Shown here in pieces: positions 1 through 10,227 of a stretch of 62,000 nucleotides of DNA. The translations under genes and the position numbers were made by a program. The notes beneath the pieces are model-generated. The model did not search any database. It was not told the DNA's origin and saw nothing but the letters and a program-made list of their open reading frames with translations. This DNA is from Adiantum capillus-veneris (lineage: Eukaryota > Streptophyta > Polypodiopsida > Polypodiales > Pteridaceae), in NCBI GenBank assembly GCA_014529385.2, contig CM043969.1, forward strand, positions 74,446,676-74,508,675, in the 5' to 3' direction. Position 1 is the first letter of the stretch; every line of letters begins with the position of its first letter.

Positions 1-224
1 GCCATTTGAGTGCCCTTGTTGCAACCACACAAAAAAATGATAGAATGTACAAAAATTGCAAAAATTAGGTCAAAAACTTGCACATATAATCTCTAACTTT
101 CACAGAGTTCGTGACTATGATTCTGGTGTCTTTTTTTCTTGAGCAAGGTGTCAAAATACCCCTCTCAAGATGCTTAAGGATTGGGAGTACTATAGTCAAT
201 TTTTGGAACAACTTGCAATACAAG

Positions 225-430
225 CGATCATTGGTAGTGAAAGCGGTCACTGGCAGCGGATGTGGTCACTAAACTGTGAAAGCGATTGATGGTACTAAAA
301 GCTATCACTAGCAGCAAATGTGATCACTAGCACAAAAAGCAATTGCTGGCAGTAGATGTTGTTTCTAGCAGCAAAAGTGATCATTTGGCAGTGAAATCGG
401 TCACTAGTAATAGCAAAAGCAGTCGCTGAT
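225..430. repeat. Degenerate short tandem repeats (GCGGTCACTGGCAGC-like)
   Basis: A unit of roughly 16-35 bases built around AGCGGTCACTGGCAGC recurs about seven times with many substitutions, for example near 240, 300, 325, 350, 372 and 400. No open frame or known element is evident. It looks like an old minisatellite. The bases before it (1-224) and after it (431-1237) show no gene I can support. Confidence 0.6.
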
Positions 431-1237
431 ATCTTATTAAGTTTAAGAATTATCATTTTGAAGATGCTAGATGTATGAAAGGCATACAATTAAAGGATAA
501 CCTAAACCTTGTCAATGCTTCCCTAGAGTAAGCAAATGTACAAATGTTTAAAATGAACAAAGTTTTTGTCTTATAAGACTATCTTTTTCTTTATTGTTCA
601 CAAAAATGAAGTAGTATGCATGCTTAGATCAAGTTTGCGGAGATGACGTCTCCCAAACACCAAGTAGAGCTTGTCACTCTACTATGGAAGATTGATAGGA
701 CTAATGTGTAGACATGCTTGCGGCAGCTTAGGCTCTCAAGCGCCAAATAGACTAGTCATCCATTATGGAATGATGTCGTAGAGTAACATAGGGATCCTCT
801 ACCCGCTAGAAAAAGGACTAATGATTATGCTTTATCTTCTCTATCCCATAGTCGAGGACGACTATGATTTCAAGAGAGAGGTAATGTCATAACAACTAAT
901 ATCTAATTCTCCTAAATGATTTTCTCATGTTAAACTGATCATTTAATATGGGGAAGTGCCAGGGGAGAAAAAGCTAGAATATTGGTTAAGCTGGCAGACC
1001 GGCCACAGTAGGGATCCAAAGGAGGGAAAATAGGGATCCAAAGGGGGGGCCATATGCAAAAGAGCAATGTGCAAAAATGGGCTTAAAATACCCTAAGGTT
1101 TAGTCCATTAAGACTTCCAAAATGCTAAGGTTCCAAAATTCAAAGGTTGTGTCCAAAGGTCAAACACTAGGAAAACTGGATGCCTAGTTTGTGTAAAAAA
1201 GTCTTCATAATCCCTACATAGGAGGGGGTGAGCCCTA
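431..1237. other. Intergenic stretch without recognised features
   Basis: No reading frame here resembles a known protein. The only structure seen is the direct repetition of TAGGGATCCAAAGG at about 1009 and 1031, each followed by a purine-rich run. The stretch is probably decayed repeat sequence. Confidence 0.4.
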
Positions 1238-1496
1238 GAAGTAGGGGATGAGAGAGAAACACACACACACACACACTCAAAAGCTTCCTTTACACAAAGG
1301 GAAAGAGGGACACATGTCAACTCCCTAGCCCAGATGCCCACAAGGTGTACTCAAATCCTATTGGATAGCCATGGAAGTAGGGGATGAGAGAGAAGCACAC
1401 ACAAACTCACAAGCTTTCTTTACACAAAGGGAAAGAGGGACACATGTCAGCTCCCTAGCCCAGATGCCCACAAGGTGTACTCAAATCCTATTGGAT
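1238..1496. repeat. Imperfect tandem duplication, two ~125-bp copies
   Basis: Copy 1 spans 1238-1366 and copy 2 spans 1374-1496, with seven bases between them. They are nearly identical except that copy 1 contains an expanded (AC)n tract at about 1259-1275, which is interrupted in copy 2. The similarity points to a fairly recent local duplication followed by microsatellite growth in one copy. Confidence 0.9.
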
Positions 1497-1540
1497 GACC
1501 AATGAGAATTAGGCTAGAGTAAAACTCGTTTAATTCATTT

Positions 1541-2216
1541 ATACAGCATCAAACGACATCCAAACATTACAAAACTTCTAGTACATGTTTATAATACCTA
1601 AGCACACATGCTTATGGTTTCAAATCTCACTTTAGGTCAAGTGAAAAAATCACGATTATTAAATACAGTGAGTTTTTAACCTAGTCGTTTTCGACACAGA
1701 ATGCATATAAATGCTTAGCAATGATGCCCCAATGCCCCGCCTATACTTAGTTTTTTATTTTAAAGCTTAAATTCATACTTATGATGAAATTAGGTCGTGG
1801 GTCGGTGACGCCAAAAGCTACGGATTACCATGAAATGCTTACGTCAATGCGTAGAGCTCTTACCTGCGGTTGCAACAACGCAACAGATGTGACTGCAATG
1901 TGACAACCGGGGAGGGAGTAGGAAGTGCGAGAAGGAGAGCAAGTGTTGTTAGCTCATGCTGTGTTTCTATTATCCAAAACTTATGAAAAACTTACAAAAA
2001 TTGGCTTTCATACCTTAGCCAAGGTTTTTGTGTTCAAAACTAATAATCTGGGAGCTCTAACTAAAGACAGGTTGATACAATCTCGAAGCTTGTAGTACAC
2101 TGTTTATCTAGAAAGTAGGAGTTACAATATTCCCGATTCATCAAAATAATGAGTGCTTTTACAATGAAAGCTTGAAAAATGTTATCCAAGTTATCAGAGT
2201 TAGCTTGCTGCTAACA
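1541..2216 (-). mobile_element. Truncated LTR, same family as the LTR at 18689
   Basis: The reverse complement begins with TGTTAGCAGC (2216 reading left) and aligns by eye along its whole length with 18689-19364. Shared landmarks include GGTATRAAAGCCAATTTTTG, the ACTTCCTACTCCCTCCCC block and the GGTAAGAGCTCTACGCATTG block. The alignment stops at about 1541, so the last ~225 bases of the LTR, up to the terminal CA, are missing. The TATA-like site of the plus copy (TATAAAAG) is TATGAAAG here, at about 2005-2012. No good polypurine tract lies next to 2216. It could be a solo LTR remnant, or the 3' LTR of the minus-strand pol fragment to its right; that fragment lacks integrase, so the link is unproven. 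Confidence 0.85.
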
Positions 2217-2417
2217 CAATTTTTTTTAGCAAATTAATTGACATTGAATCTTCCGGAGGAACTAGCGGGGTCAGTTTTTTGTCCGAACTTAATTCTAAAA
2301 ATTTCTAGCCCTAGCTATGCTTAAGATTCCAAAAATACCATCTTTAATTGCTTTTGAGATAGTGTTTTACCTGTTTGCATGTTCAATGCTTTCGCCTAAA
2401 GCTTTGATTTCATTCTT

Positions 2418-2745
2418 ATGTAGCTATAAAGATAGAGACCTTACATCAGGTTGGGTGTAGATCAACTTCAGGCTTTTATGATCGATATGTAGTTCAAATC
2501 TTTTTCCAAGAAGATAATGTTGCAATACATTAAGAACATGCACAACGGCCAATAATTCCCAAGTCATGTGTAGGATAATTTAACTCATGTATACATAACT
2601 TACAAGATTCATAAGCTATTGGTTTTTCTTCTTGAGACAAAACGCCACTGATTGCTTGTCCACTTGCATCAGTGAGCACAGTGAATGTCTTTGAGAAGTC
2701 TGGAAGATGTAGTATTGAAGTATTTACCAAAGCTTCTTTGAGTTT
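2418..2745 (-). pseudogene. Ty3/gypsy RNase H domain fragment
   Basis: On the minus strand this encodes the start of a retroelement RNase H. A TVLTDASGQAISGVLSQ segment carries the catalytic D, followed by KPIAYES, then in a shifted frame ELLAVVHVLNVLQHYLLGKR and an HIDHKSL segment carrying the second conserved D. The frame changes within the Y-x-T-H-D-L-E motif. The sequence ends before the rest of RNase H and before any integrase, at about 2418. It continues directly from the RT fragment on the right, so it is one pol gene truncated at its 3' end. Confidence 0.85.
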
Positions 2746-2764
2746 CTCAAAACTAGCTTGACCA

Positions 2765-4010
2765 CATTCATTTCATGTAAACACTTTAGCCTTCTTAAGT
2801 GTATTAGTCAATCGAAATGCAATCTTAGTGTAGCCTTGAATAAATGTATGATACCATCCTGTCAAACCAAGAAATCCACGTACTTCTCTTATCAATTTTG
2901 GTGTAGGCCAAGCTATAACAGCTTTGATCTTACTTGGATCAATAGAAACACCATCCTTGGATACAAGAAATCCCAAATAGTCCACCTTGTCAGTGGAGAA
3001 GGTGCATTTGCTATGTTTAGCATAAAGTTGATTTTGATGGAGAAGTTCAAGTACTCATCGCACATGTTGTTCGTGTTTTTCTCTATTTCTTGCGTAAATC
3101 AGGATATCATCAAAGAAGACAAGAATATTATCATAAGAAGTTAGGTTCACCTGAGACAATTAAAAATTGTTGGAGCATTTGTAAGTCCAAAAGACATAAA
3201 TGTAAATTCATAATGTCCAAAACAAGTATTAAATCCTCTCTTTGGTATGTCCTCCTCCTTGATTTGGATTTCGTAATACCCTGACTTAAGATCAATTTTT
3301 GTGAAGATAGATGCTCCGTGTAATCGGTCAAGCAACTCATCAATCCTTGGTATTGCATACTTATTCTTGAATGTTACCTGATTTAATCGATGATAATCAA
3401 TACAAAGATGTAGAGTACCATCCTTCTTCCAATAGCATCATATTGGAGAGTTTGAGACTTTAGAGACAATTTTTGGGAATCACCAATGTCTTAAAGATTT
3501 GGCCATATGGACAGATCTCAAACTAGTTTGTAAGGCCAAATCCTTCCACAAAGTAGTACTTGAAAAGCTCTTTCGAGCCATGCTCTCAAAACTTTGGCTA
3601 AGATTCGACCACGTGGTCGAATCTTAAGATCATTCTGAAAGTGGAAATTGGAAAATTTTCAAATTCACTAATATGGTGTTTGATTAAAGATGGATGCCAA
3701 CTCATCAATCCTTGGTATTGCATACTTATTCTTGACTATTACCTGATTCAATCCACGCTAATCAATACAAAGATGTAGAGTACCATCCTTCTTTCGATTA
3801 AAGAGAACACGAGTACTTCATGGAGAAACACTAGGTCGAATGAAGCCATGTTTAAGAAGTTGACTTAGTTACTTCTTGAGTTCTACAGATTCAAGTATCG
3901 ACACCTTATATGGTCTACGGGCAACTCGTTGAGCTCCTGGAGTAAGCTCTATTGCATGATCAACACCACGCTTAGGCGATAACTTTGAAAGTTCTTTGGG
4001 AAATACATCA
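2765..4010 (-). pseudogene. Ty3/gypsy reverse transcriptase, interrupted
   Basis: From right to left the minus strand gives the RT entry (FDDVFPKELSKLSPKRG, about 4000-3900), the K-D-G-T-L-x-L-C-I-D and R-G-L-N-Q fingers, the palm [24 protein letters not shown], the active site FFDDILIYA at about 3098-3124, and DYLGFLVSKDGV followed by GFLGLTGWYHTFI. FFDD in place of YVDD is common in Ty3/gypsy. The fingers segment is present twice (3327-3430 and 3691-3794), separated by about 260 foreign bases, and there are further frameshifts, so it cannot be active as read. Confidence 0.9.
3327..3794. repeat. 104-bp direct duplication flanking a ~260-bp insert
   Basis: Bases 3327-3430 and 3691-3794 both encode the same RT fingers segment and match at most positions. 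Between them (3431-3690) lies non-RT sequence containing a perfect 28-bp palindrome at 3599-3626. At ~104 bp the repeat is too long for a normal target-site duplication, so a local duplication or template switch is likelier. Confidence 0.85.
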
Positions 4011-4189
4011 TCAAATTCTGTTATCCATTCGAGTTCAAGTGAATCTAACTTTTTCTCCTTAGGGTTAAGCTTTACTGCGTAAATCCTTTCATTCTTTCTA
4101 TGGCTCTTTATAAGTTTGGTAAAGTACACTAATCTGAGTTTAGGCTTTCCTCGTTTCCTTGTAATTGTTGGGCCTAGAGTTTTGGTCAT

Positions 4190-4781
4190 GATTTAGAGTC
4201 CATGAAGCATCTTTACATTGTGTGTGAGCATCATTGGCTTTAAGCCAATCCATTCATAAGATTCCATCATATATCCCTATGAGTAAGACTCTGAAGTTTG
4301 CATAAGTATTGTGACCATCCAAAATTAAATTCAAGTTACCCACTGAAGTAGAAGATCTAACCTTCCTACCTGTAGCAAATTCCACTGTAAGGTCTGTATC
4401 AAGGTGTTTAGGCAAAATGAGATTTCTAATGCACCAAGTAGATATGAAATAATGTGTACTCCCAGAATCAATCAATAAGGTAAAATGGCTACCTTGATAC
4501 TCCGTTGGGGTTTGAATTACTGAAAATTGTTCATTCACTCCTTGATGTTCAATTGCAGCATGAACATACGTATTTTCTTGATTTCCTTTCGCCTCTAGCC
4601 CCTTAAGCCATGTTAACTTGAGGTCTTCCTTGAGGCCTTTGATTTCCTCCTCCTTTTGAACGAGGTTGACGGTTAACATTTCCATTGGGAAACTTTTGTT
4701 CAAACAAAGTGAAACTTGACTCATAGGCTTATATTGATGTGATAAACAAGTGTACATGCTCATTTGATATAAAAGATGCAA
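4190..4781 (-). pseudogene. Ty3/gypsy aspartic protease (retropepsin) region
   Basis: The minus strand encodes a retropepsin: catalytic LLIDSGSTHYFIS at about 4480-4445, then VEFATGRKVRS, a NLNLILDGHNTYANFRVL segment, and D-G-I-L-stop-M-D-W-L-K, where the usual I-L-G-M-D-W-L has lost its glycine to a stop codon. Upstream is a charged linker that would join gag. Downstream it runs into the RT fragment. With the RNase H and RT entries it forms one minus-strand PR-RT-RH block. Confidence 0.85.
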
Positions 4782-5400
4782 AAATTTGCCAGAAGTAAAT
4801 AATCGCGATTATTTACTTTTGTCCTATTTTTCAACTATTTTGACCAACTAGCATACCACTAGTTTTAGCATGTTATAATAAGCCCACAAATCAAATTTGG
4901 TAAGACTTGGATCATTGAAGTGAAAATTCTGGCCAAATTTGCAAAGTCAATCTGCAGACACAAAACTATTGACCATTTAAACAAAAATTATCCAAACTTG
5001 ATGAAATTTGCCCAGGGAGCTTAAGTTAAGCTGCTTAACATATTTGTGTCAAGATTGTGACAAAAACTGGCAAAAAAATAGCATGAGTAAATAATCGCGA
5101 TTATTTACATCTGCTACAAAATTGGACATCTTTGCACATTTGAGTATATCACAAGGTCAAGCATATCAAGTAGACCACACAAATCAATTTTGGTGAAATT
5201 TGGATCACAAAAGTGAGACTTAAGCCAAATTCTTGAAAATTGAGTCTGTGAATATGAAACATTAATAAACCGGAATAGATTTTATTCAAACTTAGTGAAA
5301 CTTGTCCAGAGACCTTAACAAGTTGCATACTTGGCAAATCAAACCAAAAGGTGTCAAAAATTTGAGAAAAGTAAATAATTGTAATTATTTACTATTGATA
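4640..5400 (+). repeat. ~288-bp tandem repeats, each with a palindrome centred on AATAATCGCGATTATT
   Basis: At least two diverged units and part of a third follow one another. Shared phrases include TTGGATCA, AAGTGA, GCCAAATT and TTCAAACTTAGTGAAACTTG. Each unit ends in an inverted repeat: a perfect 26 bp at 4793-4818, a perfect 22 bp at 5087-5108, and 11-base arms around GT at 5370-5393. Centre-to-centre spacing is about 292 and 284 bases. One more degenerate copy sits at about 20288-20306 in the leader beyond the 18689 LTR, which supports these being 5'-leader repeats of element A. The left edge is not sharp and overlaps the end of the minus-strand protease ORF. Confidence 0.85.
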
Positions 5401-5808
5401 CATAGAGATAGACTTTTTGACTTTTGAGCTTGTACAATGTTAGACCAACATAATACAAGGCCACCAGGCAATTTTGGGTTCAATTGATCCAAATTAGTAC
5501 ATGTTCACTCAGTTTCCAGGTTGTAGATTAGGCTTTGGATTTTTGCAAAAGTAGAATCTAAAAGTCTCAATTGCTGACTCCCCGAGCTTAAATTGAAGTA
5601 AAACACATAGAATAGTCGCAATAGTTAGAAAAACATTGTACAGTCTTTGTGAAAATTTGAATAGCTAACTTGATTAAAACTGATACAGGAACTAGGTTGC
5701 AGACAAGGAATTGAAAGCTTGACAAGAGTTGCAATCGCCTCAAGTGGAAGAAGCTGATAACAAGTCAATCCGACAGTAAGAACTCTATCCAGGGCTTCAC
5801 GAGTCTAT
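5401..5808 (+). other. Rest of element A 5' leader
   Basis: This is the stretch between the last palindrome repeat and the first gag-like reading frame. No protein similarity is visible. The first plausible initiation is the ATG at 5809, in a short basic reading frame (5809-6036) of unknown meaning. Confidence 0.45.
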
Positions 5809-6119
5809 ATGAACCTTAGATCTGGTTGTATACTAGCAAATCAAAGAAGTAAATACCATAATTCCAGATATGGCAGCAAAAGGAGGACCACCGACTTAGA
5901 ATTTGAGGGATACGATCAATCTCATTTCAAGCCCTTGAAACGGCTTAGTACGGATAATCCTAGAATCGGAGTCTATTGTTGGGAGGATAGAAACGTCAAA
6001 GATCTTCTATGGACTTTGCATGCGAAATCAGGATAATTAACGCCCATGAAGATCATCTATATCTTTAAAATCAAAGACAAGGGTTCAGTAGTTCTACCAA
6101 CCTACCTATATTTAGGGAT

Positions 6120-7030
6120 TGTTATAACAATAACTTTGTTATGATGACTCCTGAGGAGGTGGAACAAACCAAATACCAAGGGTATTCCATAAGGGATTGG
6201 ATATTAGGCAAAGGACCAAAAACTATTCCAAGAGATGAACTCCGCGAGAGATCTCTTGAGAGCAATGTTAAGAAACCAGAAACTACCTCATCAGCACGAA
6301 GAAAACCGGGTGACACTACAGCCAGTCTAGGGCTACATGAGTCACTATTTCCAACAGACTGGTTGAAGGACTCAGAACATAACCAACTTCCAAGAGACCG
6401 GGAGTTGAACCAAACAAACGTGTTAGACCAGCTGATTTTAAAAAATGGGTCAGAAAATACAATGGATCTGGGGATCCATATGACCACTTAGCAAGCTTTA
6501 AACAAGTACTCGAAGCAGAACACATATTTGATTTCGTTACTCAATTCAAGGGATTTGGAATGACATTAAAAGGAAAAGCACTGACATGGTTCCAAACCAA
6601 TCCACCAAGGTTAATCATGGACTTAAACACATTAGCTCAAGGATTTGTAGCTGCTTGTTCCAAAACGGGAATCAAACACAATACGGTAGCTCAAATCTAT
6701 AGCTTCAAACATAAACAAGGTGACTCTGTTAGGGATTGTGCAACTAGAATGAAGCAATACATTGCAAGATGCCCAGAGCTAGAGATACCTGCAGAAGAAA
6801 GGTTAGTATCATTTTTTCTAGAAGGACTGCTAAACAAAGGACTTCATGCTATATTGTATAGCAAGAAGCATATGACCCTAGAAGAGTGTGCGTTAGATGC
6901 TATTGACTTAGGAGACAATTGTGATATTTTCAATGAAGAAGATGTCCCTAAGGATAATCTATGCAAGAAAACAACATCCACCAAACCATCACAAGTGGGA
7001 ACGGTTGCTGCAGCACCGCTTACACCATAG
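6120..7030 (+). pseudogene. Gag of element A: N-terminal and capsid-like region
   Basis: Two frames make up this gag. The N-terminal part runs from 6141 to about 6430. The capsid-like part runs from about 6430 to 7030 and contains KYNGSGDPYDHLASFK, then LKGKALTWFQTNP, then a segment ending ECALDAIDLGDNC. This layout (G-x-x-D-P then H-L-x-x-F, and L-x-G-x-A-x-x-W-F) is that of the retrotransposon Gag family PF03732. Gag forms the cytoplasmic particle. At least one frameshift separates the two parts and another follows the capsid. Confidence 0.8.
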
Positions 7031-7735
7031 AAGACATGCTTAAAAGGATGAATGAAATGATGAATAACATACAAGAAACACCTACAAGGGGACCAGGGCA
7101 AGGGATACCTCAACAGGGACAACCAATTAGGCCACAAAAATGGTGTGCAATTGAGGGAAAATGGACCAACCATGAGATCAATGAGTGCTATTACCGACCA
7201 AAGTATGATGAAAATGTTCAATATGTGTTTATGAGGCCACAAGGACAACCCATGTATAGATATCAGCCTAATATGGCCCCAGCTCAAAGACCACCGATGG
7301 GTATGGAAAGACCTCAACCCGTGTTGGGTCAACAACCTCCATATCCTGGACATAATGCAATGCCTATAAAGTACATGCATTCAGAAGGAGACATAGATGA
7401 ACAAGCACTAGTTCTTGTTACACCATATACTGAGCCTAGTCCATCTACAGTAATGATAGAAGGAGATTGGTATAATTCACATCAACCACCAATGGAAGAA
7501 CGTGTGACTTATACTACACCAGAACTTGCACCAATGTACTATGTAGCTAATCAAGGTGTTAGAACTCCTATGGTAAGACCCATGATTAAGTCAAGAATTG
7601 GAAACTGTCATAACTTTGGTGCAGATGATCATTAGAAAAATGAATGTCCAGAGCCTGACAAGAACCTTAAGCCGGTTGAAGCTTATTGCATACAATGTTG
7701 CAAAAAGGGAGGACACCTCCCTGAAGATTGACGAA
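6961..7735 (+). pseudogene. Gag C-terminal region with CCHC zinc knuckle
   Basis: A proline/glutamine-rich linker (6961-7635) is followed at 7687-7731 by CIQCCKKGGHLPED and then a stop where the last cysteine is expected. Read this way the knuckle is C-x2-C-x5-H-x4-(C), one residue longer than the usual C-x2-C-x4-H-x4-C. The final Cys codon appears to have become TGA. Zinc knuckles bind the packaged RNA. A stop also interrupts the frame at 7633. Confidence 0.7.
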
Positions 7736-8052
7736 GAAATTCTTTAACCAAGGGCAAAATAGTAGTGAACATAGTCCAAGTGATACCTAATAGCTCATCT
7801 AAGAGTGAATCGATTGTTCCAATCAAGGTAATCACCAGAGCCCATGCTAAGAAAAAGAAACATAACTCCTTTGATGATTCAAAGAATACTAAAATTTCCT
7901 CTCAAAAGACCAAGAGAAGCAGAAGCAAAAGGTATGAGATGAGAAAACAAAAAACAAAGGGTTCAAATTGAGAAGAAAGCCAAAAAACTATTCCAAGAAA
8001 AAGTGAAGGAAATTGGAGCGAAATCAAGGAAACCACCGTGAAATCTGGAGGA

Positions 8053-8840
8053 TCAATTTTGGTAGACAAAATTTTTTAGCCAATTAATGTAGCCTTGGAA
8101 GCTTACCAAGAGGGACTTAAAGCAGGCAAAAACATGGAAAATAAATGAAAAAACTTCCTTCATATGGAAGCAGCTAAGCTTGAAGGTTATCAAAATTTGG
8201 TAAGAATTACTCAAGAGATGCGGGAAAAAAAAAAACCCAAGCGCAAAAGTATAGCAAAACCTGAGGAGCTTGTGATAGAAACCAGTAAAAAGAGAAATCC
8301 GAAGTGGTGGTAGAACCCCACCTTGAAACAAAAGAACCAAAACTTATAGTGTCGAACAATGAAGATACCTTAGATGAAATTACATTCATAGAAGAAGACT
8401 AGCCAGGACACTTATGGGAAAAAGTTAGAGAGATTAATGATGGGGGCTTAACTCTGAAGTCAGCTCCTATAGAGGAAGTTTGGTTAGACAATCTACCTCT
8501 TGATATGGACATGGATGTACAATCCTTGTATGGGGATTGCGGTTCTGAAGCTTTAGGAATGTTTAAATCATTGACTTTGAAAACATTACCCTCTTACTTA
8601 TAGGAGATAACGAAGATGAATCCATAATGTGTAAAACCACTCAGATAAAGAGAGTGGAACAGACCCTAGAGGTAGACAACATCCATTCAATCATGTCTAG
8701 ACCCATTCAATGCACTCTTACTTTAGGAAAAATATTGAAAATTAGACCATACTTTTGGAATTACCTACAGAAAACTCTAGAGAAGGTGGGGATAACATGG
8801 CTAATTGCAAAAAAAAAAAAGGAAAAATTGGAACACGAAT
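8053..8840 (+). other. Gag-pol linker of element A
   Basis: This is charged, lysine/glutamate-rich coding-like sequence with many frame changes, lying between the zinc knuckle and the protease. A-rich runs at 8224-8235 and 8810-8821 probably explain some frame shifts. No domain is recognised. Confidence 0.45.
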
Positions 8841-8844
8841 TGGA

Positions 8845-9170
8845 TAACCATGGCAATACTGGATAGCGGGGCAGGCATAGCCATAGCCATAGCCATGAAA
8901 GCAGTATGGAAATGGTGGGGACAACCAACCATTAAACAAACTCGAATGAAATTGCAATTGGTTGATGGACATATCAAAAGACCCTTAGGACTGCTTGAAA
9001 AAGTGATAGTTAATTCTTGTGGGATTGAATATCAACACACTTTTGTCATAGTAGACTTTGGAAAGAAACCCAATTACGAGATCACCTTGGGAAGACCTTT
9101 ATGCGACAAGTACAACTTATCCAGGATTGGGGAAACAATTATCTGTACTTGGAGCAAGTGGGATCGATAA
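8845..9170 (+). pseudogene. Retropepsin of element A (canonical position, before RT)
   Basis: The catalytic motif AILDSGAG (D-S-G-A at 8862-8873) is followed by a short (ATAGCC)n expansion that makes an I-A-I-A-I-A run. Then come MKLQLVDGHIKRPLGLLEKV, an FVIVDFGKK segment and ITLGRPLCDKYN, in which I-T-L-G-R-P corresponds to the conserved I-L-G-R-P-F/W-L. This protease would cut Gag-Pol in the particle. The hexanucleotide expansion beside the active site is odd. The flanking 9209-9709 and 9770-10051 frames are acidic and basic linkers leading to RT. Confidence 0.8.
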
Positions 9171-10227
9171 CAAGGGTTAATCTAAAAAATCACACTTAAA
9201 GAGATGTCATGAAAACACTCATACAAGAATTTGACTCAATCTCTTCGACTGAAACTAAGCTTCCATCTTGGTTGAACAATGACACACCTATTTGGATATG
9301 TGGAGCCTTAGAAATCGAAAGTTTAAAAAGAGAAGAATGTATCTTAGAAAGGGATTGCATAGATGAAGCCTATGTACCTGAACCCTTTTTAGAGCATTTG
9401 TTTGAGCCATTTGAGTGGACTCAAATTTTAGCAACAATGGATGTATGTATAAATACATCTATGTCTACTCAATTTTGCAATGAGGACGACTATGGCATAG
9501 TTCCCATCCAAATGATCTCAACCCTTCACATTGAAGACAAAAGTCAAGAATCCAAGGACTTGATGAAAGCTCAACAAGTCTTTTCAGACCTCTACTATGA
9601 TGTAACAGATGAGTTAGAAGAACATTCGGCTACCTCATATGATTCGGGGTCAGAAAAAGAACATGTGAGAGCTAAGCTACTCATGAAAGGAGGGAGGGAA
9701 TTTTTTTGACTTTTCAAACTAGAAACCAAAAAGACAAAAATGGTATAGAAGAAAAGAGACACCAGAAACTTGAAAGCTAGACCTATGCCATCAGTCTCCA
9801 GTAGAACACAGTTTCTGATGCAGATAGATGCACGTGATTGTATCAAGGACAAAATCATTGGTAGATATCCTTTAAATGAAAAGCAAGAAATATCAAAAAC
9901 ATTGAGAAAAACAAGAAAGGAAACTCAAGCAAATCCTAAATATCAGGACAAGGATTCAACCATGACACGAGTTGAACGGAGAAAGAAATATCAAGAGTTG
10001 AAAAAAGCTCTAAAGGAGATATATACAACTGAAATAGAAGCCACTGAATGAGTGTTCCTTCCCATTACAAAATATATACTCTCCAAGACCAAAAAATCAT
10101 AGTTGAACAACCTGTCAGGGAACTATAAAAACAGGGCAAGTCCTACGAAGGACCTGAAAACGCAAAAAAGATAGATCTAGCCGAACTGGGAGAAGAGCCT
10201 AGACTTGCCTACATTGCAAATGACCTA
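9171..10227 (+). other. Protease-RT linker of element A
   Basis: Two frames (9209-9709 and 9770-10051) encode an acidic segment and then a lysine-rich segment, with no domain I recognise. Their position between retropepsin and RT, and similar composition in other large plant Ty3 elements, suggest part of the polyprotein rather than a separate gene. Confidence 0.5.

Noticed and set aside
3327-3794. 104-bp direct repeats as target-site duplication of an insertion
   Set aside because: Target-site duplications are 2-20 bp; this length points to another duplication mechanism.
4640-5400. Regularly spaced palindromes as a CRISPR array
   Set aside because: Spacing of ~288 bp, diverged units and eukaryotic transposon context do not fit CRISPR repeats and spacers.
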